Assembly: GCA_940671915.1 (NCBI GenBank)
Contig: CALNVZ010003434.1
Location: 24,314,185 to 24,378,184, forward strand
DNA from: Paracentrotus lividus
Taxonomy: Eukaryota; Echinodermata; Echinoidea; Camarodonta; Echinidae
Direction of reading: 5' to 3'
DNA length: 64,000 nt
The position numbers and the translations under genes are program-made. Of this stretch, positions 44,251-56,900 are shown piece by piece; position 1 is the stretch's first letter, and every line of letters starts with the position of its first letter. The notes beneath the pieces are model-generated. The model saw nothing but the letters and a program-made list of their open reading frames with translations. It searched no databases and was not told the origin of the DNA.

Positions 44251-44459
44251 TACAACAAGGCCTCTACATTTCATTTATATAATATAATAATGTAAGTCTT
44301 GATAATTATGTAAATACGATTAAGATGTCTATGAAATGCACTATGTAGATCATAATTATTAGGCCTATCAGTTATATAAAGTATGAGCTGAATATATTTA
44401 ACAATGACCTACAATTGTATAGAATCAACTCCTTTGTTTTTATCATGAGATTCTTCGAG

Positions 44460-44857
44460 GAAAAAAAAACCCACCATTTTCCAAAGTGAATTGTCGCCCT
44501 CTTTCGTTGAACTTTCACCAGTGATCTAATTTACATACAGACGACAACAACAAGATAACGTCATCTGTAACTGCCGATTTCTTCATTAAATTGCTGTGTT
44601 TTTGTATGAATATAGAAGGAAGGGTAAAGTATGGTTTAATGATTAATGTTGCAAAGAGCGTCTTTCTCAGTTTAGAAGCCTCAAGTGGCTGTAAACAAGG
44701 TGCATGCACCAAAAAGGCGACGACCGACACAGTGACAAAGCTCTCTCTCGCAGTGTGGAACCCCAGTTGGGAGTTCGTACAAAAAAAAACAGCTGAGCAA
44801 GGAACTGGAGTCAAGTAGAGAGTCGGGGACTGCAGCTGGCGCAGGGAATCTTACACA
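44460..44857 (+). promoter_or_regulatory. BCAS3 upstream and 5' UTR region
   Basis: The sequence before the BCAS3 start has a CRE-like ATAACGTCATC near 44551 and becomes GC-richer towards the ATG. A 75-codon upstream ORF (44591-44818) stops 40 bases before the BCAS3 start. It has no recognisable domain and I treat it as a possible upstream ORF or chance. Confidence 0.4.
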
Positions 44858-44925
44858 ATGTCGTTCGTGGAAGGTGCCAGACGGGTCCCGCGCGGAGGCA
44901 ACACAGTCAGGCCACAGCCTGTCAG
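44858..44925 (+). CDS. BCAS3: BCAS3 coding exon 1
   Basis: ATGTCGTTCGTGGAAGG to GTCAG before GTTAGT. 22 codons plus AG. The start is the first in-frame Met and leads directly into NTVRPQPV. Confidence 0.9.
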
Positions 44926-47900
44926 GTTAGTAAACAACTGAATGATGTTGATTCCTTTTCCCTTTGTTCTTGTTCAGGTCAATAGCAATTTTGTCATTGT
45001 TGCCCCAATTTTGTTGCCTGTTCAGTCAATGAAAAATTAAAAGTTAGACGAGTCTAACGTTACACTAAAAGATTGGGCGCCAAAGATTGAGTTGGTCTTT
45101 GACGTTTTTGTTTTGATTTTCCAATAGTTGTTTTGCTGACCGAGAGACATAAGTTTTTAGAGTCTCCAGCCACTGAAACTGAAGTGTTTTTTTTTGGAAA
45201 ATTGGTGCAGGTCAGTGATGAAAACAGATAATAATTGATAATCTCATTTGTAATTTGAAATGAAGGAAGTGCCTATGGCTATGTCAAGTGCCTATGGCTA
45301 TGTCACCGCATCTAAAATTTGACCTCAAATTCAATACAAAGTAAAATGTTATTTTAAGATTCATTAAAGGGGAATCCAACCCAAGGAGAGAATCAACCTT
45401 ACAGGAAAGAGGAAAATGAGAGGAGCAATCTAAAAAAAGTTTCATCAAAATCGGTTATAAAATAAGAGAGTTATGGAAGTTTGAAAAGTCTAGTTGTTCC
45501 TTCTATGGGGATCCTCAAATTGGCATCATCGGCTTCAAAATGGCCGATCTCATGGACAACTCTCCATTCATTTTGTACACAAATTTTCAGATTTTCCCCA
45601 TTTTCTTTCAAAATATATCTTCCTCCTGAGCTCAACATATGTTGTGTGAAATATATTTTCCCATGACATATTTTGACCTCAGAAGTAAAAAAGACAAATT
45701 TTGAAAGAAAATGGGGAAAATTTGAAAAATCTGAAAATTTGTGTACAAAATGAATGGAGAGTTGTCCATAAGATCGGCCATTTTGAAGCCGATGATGCCA
45801 ATTTGAGGATCCCCATAGAAGGAACAACTAGACTTTTCAAACTTCCATAACTCTCTTATTTTATAACCGATTTTGATGAAACTTTTTTTTAGATTGCTCC
45901 TCTCTTTTTCCTCTTTCCTGTAAGGTTGATTCTCTCCTTGGGTTGGATTCCCCTTTAATGTTATTCCTCTCTCTAGATCTATATTCTAATGATCAATTTA
46001 AACAAAAAATTTTAAGAGCAATGCTTTTTTAGGATTTTTAAAACGGGCTTGTCTTTTGCATATTTAATAAAACTCACTATTTTTTTTCACAGTTTTTTGT
46101 ATCAAAATGAATTGTTTAGGTTAAGATTGAAAATTGATGTTAGTTGGGTGTTTTGTTCTATCAAAATCGCGCATTTACGTGGGTGCACAGACATGGGCAC
46201 TGCACAAACTTAGGCACTCTTACCCTAATGATAATGATGTTAATGATATTGGAAATGCATTCTAAATTGGCCTTAAACTTTGAACTTTAAACTCTTACAG
46301 TCGTCATTTTTCAACTGACTGTTGAGCTGACAAACTTCAAGCATGTTCCATTAATTATCACTATATTTAAAGGGCCCTGAAACCGGCAAACTCTGGTTAA
46401 CGCTATCTATGTCTGCTCCCATTTACGCGTACAAAACATACGCTGTGCGTTAGTGCGAAGCTCCGCAGGATTGAACTGTGTTTTTTCATGTAAATGGGAA
46501 GGAGACGTAGAGGTGTCAACCAGTATTCAACAGTTTGCTAGGCCCTTTAACCTACTAACAAAATCTAGATATAATTATGTTTAAAGGGGACCAATACCCA
46601 AGGAAATAATCATTTTTATAAGAAAGAGCACAATCAGAGGAGCAATTTAAAAAAAGTTTCATCAAAATCGGTTATAAAATAAGAAAGTTATGGAAGTTTG
46701 AAAAGTCACGTTTTACCTTCTATGGGGATCCTCAAACTGGCAACATCGGCTACAAAATGACCGATTTTATGGACAACTCTCCATTGGTTTTGTACACAAA
46801 TTTTCAGATTTTCCCAATTTTCTTTCAAAATATGTCTTATCTCCTTCTGAGCTCAACATATGTTGTGTGAAATATATTTTCCCATGACATATTTTGAGCT
46901 CAGAAGTAAATAAGACGTATTTTGAAAGAAATCGGGGAAAATCTAAAAATCTGTGTACAAAACCAATGGAGAGTTGTCCATAAAATCGGCCATTTTGAAG
47001 CTGATGTTGCCAATTTGAGGATCCCCAGAGAAGGCGAAACAAGACTTTTCAAACTTCCATAACTCTCTTAAATTTATAACCGATTTTGATGAAACTTTTT
47101 TTAAATTGCTCCTTTTATTATGCTCTTTCCTATGAAAGTGATTATTTCCTTGGGTATTGGTTTCCTTTAAAGAGCAAAAATATGGTAAAGTTTGTCTTGA
47201 GATATCTATTCCTATTTTGTTGATATTTTCACAGTGATAAGTCATACATGGCCTCAGTTGTTGATTTCTTCCATGATGCTTATGCTGGACCAGCCCCTGT
47301 AGAGAATGATAAGATCATCTGGGTCAAATTTGAGAAGCCTGATGTCACTGGTGAGTAGAAATAACAATTGCTCATATCATGTTGATTGCTCAAGGGACTT
47401 CAATATTACCTTGTCCTGTATCAACTGTGTAGACATCATTTAAAGGAATTACTTCTATTGAGTGTGGAAAAAGACCCCAGTTATTTTATCTAATTTATTT
47501 TTGTATTTAACCTGAAAATAAATGTGTTTGACATAACTTGAACAGTAGTAAACCAATTTGATTGGCCTATTTTAGGACTCTCTAAGAGTTCCTGGCATGC
47601 CCAGCTGTCAAAAAACCTAAATACCTGTGGCTATTATTTGCAATTGCACTTTTAATACCCCCACCCCCCCCCCTCCCCAATAAAAGTTTTTAGGATTTTT
47701 GCATCAAACTATCACATAGTTTATGATCTACGTTTTCATGTATACATCTATTATTTCCCAACAGTCACAGACATATTTTAAGTCGAGTACAAGAGATGAA
47801 GGGTACATGTGTAATTTATGTGGTCATTTCTCCACAATAAACCTAACAAAGTTTATTAATTGTATGCTATTGATGTACATATTTGAACGTAAAATATTTT

Positions 47901-50900
47901 TTTACAAACCACTGAAAAAAAAATATGGAGATCACCTTTTAAAACTTAATCTGAGAACAACACTACATGTATCTGCCAACATCTTATCTTTGTAGATTAT
48001 ATGAACCACTCCCAAGAGGCCCCAGAATGTCCGTTATTTCTAGTGATTGGATACACCAATGGGGTTCAGATATGGAGTATACTGGTAAGTTATTCATCTT
48101 GTTATTTAATTATAATAACCCATAAATGTTCAAATTGCTTTTTTTCCCATCAAATTGGTACATTTTTTTTAAATTTCACTCCTGTAACCTAATAAAACAT
48201 ACACTGTATATATAATTTAATGACACTAATATTATTAAAGAAAACTCCAAAGTGCATTGAAAATATTGCATATTTGTACATGGAGATAGTGACTTAATAT
48301 TTTCCTTTGCATCGTTACTTCAGAGAGTTTGATGGCTATTTTCAATAAACTGTTTTAATAAAAAAAAAGTTTAATGTAGCATGAAAAATTAGACTGAATT
48401 GTTTGTCAGTGATTTTTCTCAAGTTTCTATTGATGTGCATTTTGTAAAATTTTGATGTTGTTTAGTGTGGTTATACATGTAATATTTTAAAATTAAATTT
48501 ACATTGAATAGATTTTGGCAATATTTCCTGATAGAAAATATCCATGTTACACTGTTCACAGAGTCTTTTTAAAAATACTTTTTTATTTGTTGAAATTATA
48601 TCAAATCCCCCATTTTCTAGTTCATGCCCCCCCCCCCCCATGCAGGCATAATTGAACCCTTTTGTCCAGGCATTTGTGTACACAACATATTTGTACAAAT
48701 CATACTCTACTTTTAATCACTTCTTTTACCATATCTAAACTGTTTGTTCTAGAACAATTTGCATACAAAGACCACATGTGATGCATATTTTTCAATAACA
48801 AGTCATCTTGAAGTGCATTAGACTTCTTTTGTTTTGTTTTTTTTTAGCAGGGGGTGGGGGTTATAGCATAAGACCTACAATATTTGGAAAACAATCTATA
48901 TTTGTACATTGATTTTCATTCTGCACTTTGTAAATATTACTGAGCATTGATTGATTGATTTTACTTTCATAACGTATTGTGTATTCAGTGCACACGCATT
49001 ACATGTACATGTCATAGGCCTACACTTGTCATGTAATACAATGTTATTTTCTATTGCTTTGTTAAATTTAATGAAGGGTCTTCTTGTACTAGTGTTTATC
49101 CACTGATGAGGCCATCCTTGGACGACATGACTAAGAATAATAAAGGGACAAAAATTAAATTGACAAGTAGCCTACTGTATGCATGATTGATGTAAACATA
49201 CTTGAAAATATTGAAGCAAAGTGGAGAATAATGTAAGTGGTAGGACATGTTTTCAACTTATAGGCCCTATATGTGGGCCTATACTTACAGGCCCTACATG
49301 AAGGCCTTCATTGTATTCTTCTCCTATGAATGACTGATACATGATACGCTTTATACTGTAATAAGCCTTCTGTATCACACTCTGAGAGATATGAGGGTAA
49401 TGTTGTCAAAACGCTTCGTACATGTACAGCTCGGGGGGGGGGGGGGGGGGGGGAATATTAGTCCAAGCTCTTTTTCAAAAGGGTTTCAGTGTGTGTGTTT
49501 CTTGCTTTGTGTGGTATGAACACAAAATAAACGCAAACCACTCTACTTCTATACCTTCTTCAGCAATTATATCAATGTCATTTGAGTATAGACCTTTCGT
49601 TTATACTAAAATGCAAATGGTGCTTTTGTCCCAGAACAGAAAATGAGCTTGGTCTAATAATTTTTGCCCAAGCTGTACATTGTTAGAAACTGGATGCCAG
49701 TAAATTAATAATCAATATTTGCACCATGATTGCCTTATTTTAATTATATGCACAGTCCATTGTGTACAACTCAAACAAGTAGTATGGGTGACACATGAAA
49801 TGCCTTTGAAATTCATTAAAATTAAAATTTTATATTTTTAGACAAGAATTTTGACTAATCATTCAGTTTTTATCAAATATTTTTCCTTTACTGTTGTGCT
49901 TTTATCAGACTCCATATATTTTTATGAATGTACATTTATAATGTAGAAAAATGTAGGCCTTGCCTTTATGTCATTCATCCAGTAATACACATTGTACATG
50001 TATGTGAAGTAGCAGGCCTACTTCTAAAATTTAGTTTTTTGTTTTGCCTTTTCCCCCCTTCTTCCTTTCGTATACATTTCCAAATGCAGATACCTCTAGG
50101 ATCTGTCTGCTGTACATGTACATGAAGGCCTACATATTGTTGTGACCACATGTACACATTTGTTTCAGTGTGAATCATAAAACACAGACAAATAAATCAA
50201 TAATGAAATAGGAAATTGTCATTTAGAGAGACCTTCTCTTGTCAGCAACCCTGCTAGTTAGCACACCCAGAACAAACAAACACAGTGTTTTGATACACTC
50301 CAGTGAACACCATTGTAAACATGACCTCCATTGTGCACTCATTGCACAATCTGTTGTAGTGCTACATATACTATGTAGGTTACATAGTTCTGTTTAAAGT
50401 TGTATCCTGTTTGCCAGTGTGCCAGTGTTATGATGATGTGCTGTGTAGTCTTTTGTTTACACAATTGATATGAGACATGTAACTAGTTTCCTGACAAGTA
50501 TAGAATGTTGTTAACTAAATCCACTTTGAATACTAGACCTATATATTTTAAGGGGAAATTGTACACAAAGTATGCCAACACAATGATTCATGTACCGGTA
50601 GATGTTCAAAAGAAATGTCCAAAAGAAAATGCCTTGCAAACGTATTTTCTTTAAAAATCTTATTAAAATTGCAGGACAATAATTATGATAGGATGATAAT
50701 ACAAGATCATAGTTTTTATACAATAAATCTGTAAAAATCACATTACAAATATTCAAATAGCAACACATGTACTTGTTAAAAAAAAATATGTCCAAGGAAT
50801 TATATCTTGAACATTGTTTAAAGATATTGCGAGCTTTGTGAGAGCTACCTTTGAAAATATGTGTACAATTATATATATAGCCTACAAAGCAGGACATGCT

Positions 50901-53900
50901 GATCTTTTCATTTTATGAAATTACAAGGAAACTCACATGATATAACCATATCCCTCCTAGAGCGTAAACAATAACAGAAAGGCTCAAAGATCAACAATGG
51001 TGAATTAGACACATCCGTTTTTCACTTCTCAGTTTTAAAGAGAAAAATTGTCTATGCATGCAGCTGAATTTTCTTGGAACAGATGTGGGTGTAAAAGCCC
51101 AATCCTGCCAAGAGTTGTATGCTGTAAAGTGTTGTTTGAAGGGCAGTGAACTAAGAAAGCTAATAATTCAATTTGGAAGTTCTGACATTGGAAAGTGAGA
51201 AGGGTTGACATTTCACATGTACCGTGTCCATGAATAGGTCTACATACATGTACATGTATACATCCACAACTTGGGGGGGGGGGGATTATTAGACCAAACT
51301 CTTTTCATGATGTGTGTGTTTCTCGCTCTGTGTGGTAAGAAAACATATTAAACACAGACTACATGTAATACTTCTATTATTTATGTGTGAGATGGTGCTC
51401 TTGTCCCAAAACAGAAAATGAACTTCATCTAATAATTTTTGCCCGAGCTGTAAATGATAGATTTTGACTTAAAGGGGAATCCAACCCAGGGAGAGAATCA
51501 ACCTTACAGGAAAGAGGAAAATGCGAGGAGCAATCTAAAAAAAGTTTCATCAAAATCGGTTATAAAATAAGAGAGTTATGGAAGTTTGAAAAGTCTAGTT
51601 GTTCCTTCTATGGGGATCCTCAAATTGGCATCATCGGCTTCAAAATGGCCGATCTTATGGACAACTCTCCATTCGTTTTGTACACAAATTTTCAGGATTT
51701 CCCCATTTTCTTTCGAAATATATCTTACCTCCTTCCCAGCTCAACATATGTTGTGTGAAATATATTTTCCCTTGACATATTTTGAGCTCAAAAGTAAAGA
51801 AGACATATTTCAAAAGAAAATGGGGAAAATCTGAAAATTTGTGTACAAAACGAATGGAGAGTTGTCCATAAGATCGGCCATTTTAAAGCCGATGATGCCA
51901 ATTTGAGGATCCCCATAGAAGGAACAACTAGACTTTTCAAACTTCCATAACTCTCTTATTTTATAACCGATTTTGATGAAACTTTTTTAGATTGCTCCTC
52001 TCATTTTCCTCTTTCCTGTAAGGTTGATTCTCTCCTTGGGTTGGATTCCCCTTTAATAGGCCTACAAATTTTACCCCTGTTATTCAATATTCATACTGGT
52101 TGTAACTATATCAGGACAACTACTCCATGGAAAATTACCCCAGGACAACTACCCCCCCCCCAGAAATAGGGTTAGGGTTAGGATTTAGGGTAGAGTTTTG
52201 GTGAGGGGTAATTATCCAGTGGTACAATGTAGCTTTCCTAGAACCGGTTGTAACTTTACAACAACAAAAAGAAAGAAGAAGAAGAAAAAAAAGAATTGTC
52301 ACTTTAATTCTTGAATTGTTTTGGTTCCACCCTGGAAGCCAACTGGCTGTATGATGCTATTTATTGTTGATTCATCTTCAATGTTGTTACATGATATTTA
52401 TAAGTATATTTGGACAACGTGCCTAGTAAGCCAACATCCTACACATTACATACACTTGAACGGTTGTGCAATATATACATGTATCCAGTTTAATCCGATA
52501 AAAAGCAGCTAGTCAATCGTTTATACAGTCTGAGAGAGAAACTGTTGTGAAATTAATTAAATTCCATCAGTCCTGCCATGATTGTTCATTACGCTTTGTC
52601 TGGCTGCCGGATGATGGATTTTGTTCTTTAGGCTAAATGTTGAACGCAACCCATACAGACCTGTACATTGTAGAGTGCATGGATATTGGTTTAATTGTGA
52701 AATATCGGGGGAACGATTTATCATTACATTACAAAATGTCTGCTGTATGTTATTATTGAAGGTCAGAGCTGTAAAACCACATTAACTTCAATAGCTTACT
52801 TTATGAAAACAGAGAGCTATTCACTGCGCGAATTTAAATATAGTCTGCTATTCTTTAGTTGCTAAGGAGGGTTTCACTCTTATTTAAAAGCAAACTTAAA
52901 AATGTCCCAAAATAATGATTGCTCCATAGAAGGTAATGTTGACCCATATTCTATTTGTTGGAGCAAGCACACACAAACGTGAAGCGCCATCTTGTATCCA
53001 AATGACATTCAGTACTATATGCAAGTCTTAAAAAGGTGACAGTCATTCCCTTGAAGGATAATCCAAAACCTCACCGTTCATTACAGGAGTACGGTAGACA
53101 TTGAAGACTCCCCTTGGGCATGGGTACACTAAACAGAGGTGTAGATGATTTGCATTCAGTGGTCATGCCTTTAATATGCATCAATTCATGGCTGCATTAA
53201 TTGATCAAATGACAATAAATACACAAATACTCCATTTAACTCCAGGTTATGATTTTGATTTAAGATGAAATATTTAGTATTAATGTGGTTTTAAAAAGGT
53301 GCTGGACACTTACAATCCAAAACATCACCTCACCATCCAGAAAGGTACATATTGAAGCTGCCCCTGGGGTACGAACAGAGGTGTAGCTCATTTGCATATA
53401 TATATGCTCTCTGATACAAGGTAGTTGTCATGGCTTAATGCATCTAATCACTTCTGCACGAATTGATCATATTGACCATACATACACTAATACTCTGTTT
53501 TAATCTGGATTATGATACAATGTATTGGTAAGATTAAATTATATCGTTTTCAAAAAGGTGATAGACATTATCTTGAAGCATAATCCAAAACCTCACCGTC
53601 CATTACAGGAGTATGGTACACATTGAAGCCTCCCCTTTGGCCATGGGTATACACCAGACCAGGGAGAGATGTAGCTCATTTGCATAGATGCTGTCTGATG
53701 CAAGGTTGTGGTCATGGCTTAATGCATCCATTCATTGCTGCGTTGATAGACCAGTTTATAATTTATCCATGTTTCTTTCCTGGCGACATACATATAGAAA
53801 CAAGCTATTCAAACAACCTGTAATAAAAGAATGAACTAAAATACATGCAATCTAGTTTACATACATTAGTTGTTGCTATGTCAGGCAAGCCTCAGGCAAG

Positions 53901-56900
53901 CTTTCAGGTTGTCAAGAACAACCTTTGTGTTGAAAGTATGCATTAAATTTGAATATGTTAGTAAACTGGTCCATTAATCACTTTACAATAAATACACAAT
54001 ACTGTGTTTAAATCTGGGTCATTATTTTTATAACTTAAAGTGATTGTAAAAATGTGATGGACATTCTTTTGGAGCACAATCCAAAACCTCACCGTCGAGA
54101 AATTTGCATAGATGCTTTCTGATGCAAGGTTGTGGTCGGTCATGGCTTGTGCATCTATCCATCGCTGTAATAAAATTAATTGATCATTTTTCAATAAATA
54201 CACAAATACCCTATTTGAATCTGGGTTATAATTTTGACAAGATAAAATAATATCATGTATTCGATTTTGAAAAGGTATAGCCATGTCTTTGGAGGATAAT
54301 CCATAACCTCACCGTCCATTACAGGAGTACATGTAAGGTACACATTGAAGCTGCCCCTTGGGGTTTGAACTGAGGTGTAGCTCATTTGCATCTATGCTCT
54401 CTGATGCAAGTTTGTGGTCATGGCTTAATGCATCCGTTTACCCGCTGCATTAATTGATCAATTGACAATGAATACAAAAATACTCTGTTCAAATCTGGGT
54501 TATATACATGTAGTTATGATTTAAGATTTAAAAGCATTAATGCAATTTTAAAAAGTGTTAGACATTCTCTTGAAGCACAATCCAATACCTCATCATCCAG
54601 AAAGGTACACACTGAAGATGCCCTTTGTGTATGATGAGGTATAGCGCATTGCATCCTTTAATAGTAGATGCTGTCTGATGCAATGTTGTGGTCATGGCTT
54701 AATGCATGCATCTATCGCTGCATTAATTTATCAAATAACAATAAATACATACATGTAAATAAATAAACTTTTTAACTCCGGATTATTGTTTTGATTTAAG
54801 ATTAAAAGTATTTACGATTTTAAAAAGGTGATGGACATTTAACCTCATCGTCCATTACAGAGCATGCATTGAAGCTGCCATTTGAGGTATGAACATACAT
54901 GTAGGTGTAGCTCATTTGCTTCTCTGATGCAAGGCTGTGGTCGGTCATGGCTGGTGCATCTATTCTTTCACTGCATTAATTGATCGCTATGACGATGAAC
55001 ACATGAATGTATAGTTTAGAATGATTTATGCAATGATTAGGGACTGACTCATTGTAGGGGATTCATGTATGAATAATTTCTCATAAAAGATGCCCTCAAA
55101 ATATTTATTAAGTGTTTCATGATAGTTACAGGAGGTAACAGTCAATCCACTTGGTATTCATTTTTAATTTAAAATTTCACTAGTAATTCTGGCAAATTGT
55201 ATTTTGCAAAAACACATTCTTTAACAAATATTTTCTAATCTAGAATAAATGTATATCTACCCTTTTTTTAGCTTCGTCTATACGTTTCTGCAAGTGATTG
55301 CCACTATCAAGTTTTTCCGCAGTGATACAGACACCCCTTGATAACCAGGAATTTGACCACATACATGTACATGTATAAATGCTTCAGACAAACTGCTTAC
55401 ATGTACATTTGTACAATAAATTGCATTTACATGTGTGGCTTAAAATCGGCCGACTAGCAATAAAGCAACACCCATAATTTAGCCCCTCGTCTAGAATTCA
55501 TTCCCCCTTTTTAAACGCCATCTTGCCTTTTCCTGCATAAACCCTTTTCAAGTATTCTTATTTTGACTACAAAAACCTTTCACAGTGAATACTTTGCAGA
55601 CCTGTACATGAAGTTCAAGACCATTAGCTTATTAAGTCACACACCTGCCTTCACCCACTTCCTACACGTGTGTGTTAATGTTTTCCTTCTCTCTTTGTAT
55701 GTTCTTTTGTATCAGCCTAGCGGAGATGCTGAAGAAGTGCTCTCTCTACGTCAAGGTCCTGTGAGGATTCTACGTATTCTACCTACACCTCCACATTCCA
55801 AGAATCTTCATCAGGATAAGAGACCTTTAATAGCTGTCTGTGACGGAGCTAGGTGAGTGCAAAAAGGGCCTTACTTGATTATTGGGGGTGAGTGGAAGAA
55901 AAAAGACTGGGAATTTTCTTAGGGAGAGTCTATGTTTCAAGAATCATCATCAGGATAAGAGACCTTTAATAGCTGTCTGTGATGGAGCTACATGTAGGTG
56001 AGTGCAAAAAGGGTCTTAATTATTGGGGATTAATGGAAGAAGGGAGCAATTTGGAATTAGGTGAGTGCAAGAAGGGTCTGTCTTGATTATTGGTGTTTTG
56101 TAGATTGCAGGAGGGTTTTAGTATAAATAGGAGTTCCAATCTTTGATTCATCATTAGGGTTATCGACCTTTAATAGCTGTCTGCGATGGAGCTAGGTGAG
56201 TGCAAAAAGGATCTTTCTTGGTTATTGAGTTTGAAAAAAAGGAGGAACCGGGAATATTTTTAGGGAGAGTCTTTGTTAATAATTAGGGGTTTCAAGAATC
56301 ATAATCAGGATAAGAGACCTTTAATAGCTGTGTGCGACGGAGCTACATGTAGGTGAGTTCAAAAAGGGTCTTTCTTGATGAATAGGGGAGAGCAGAGTAG
56401 AAGAACAGTATACAGCGAATGAAGGGAGAGTCTTAGTTATCCATTAGATGTTTGAATAATCATAATCAGGAGCAAAGTGAGTACAAGAAGGATCTTACTC
56501 CTTTCTTCCACTCACTTTATGGGGATGAGTGGAAGAAAGGAGAAACTGGGAATCTATACCGGGAGGAAAGGAGTCTTAAATTCTCAAGACTTTCAAGAGG
56601 ATCAAAATAAGAGACCTTCAAGATGTGTGATAGAGCTTAGGGAATACCAGAAGGGATGTGAGCGGGAGAAAGGAGAACTAGGAGTGGAAGACTGCAGAAG
56701 ACAATATGAAAGTCTTAGTTAATTATTAGGACGCCCATGAGTCACCAACGTTTTAAAATCGTGTAAGAGTGGACTTATTTCATTATGGGGGTACTTCAAC
56801 AGGAAAAAAAAAAAGGTGAGATCTTGTAGGTACAATGTACATTTGTAGGCACCCAAGAGGAGAAATAAAGGATGCTGGATTATACACATGTAGTAGTCAA

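Larger units (their letters stand above)
44926..47234 (+). other. BCAS3 intron 1
   Basis: 2.3 kb. It holds three TTAA-flanked palindromic elements (45364-45958, 46377-46550, 46581-47170). The right edge of the last lies only 65 bases before the acceptor. Confidence 0.9.
48085..55715 (+). other. BCAS3 intron 3
   Basis: 7.6 kb, the largest intron seen here. It holds two AGACCAAACT-family elements, a family T element, a GGACAA element and a satellite array of about 250-bp units. The rest (48085-49420, 49681-51240, 52250-53030, 55021-55715) has no gene or clear repeat beyond a C-run at 48627-48639. Confidence 0.85.

Noticed and set aside
44591-44818. An in-frame N-terminal extension of BCAS3
   Set aside because: The ORF ends in a stop 40 bases before the BCAS3 ATG and shows no BCAS3 similarity.
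45471-51834. Similar ORFs (sharing KSLVVPSMGILKLASSASKW) in BCAS3 introns as a gene family
   Set aside because: They are translations of the family T palindromic elements.
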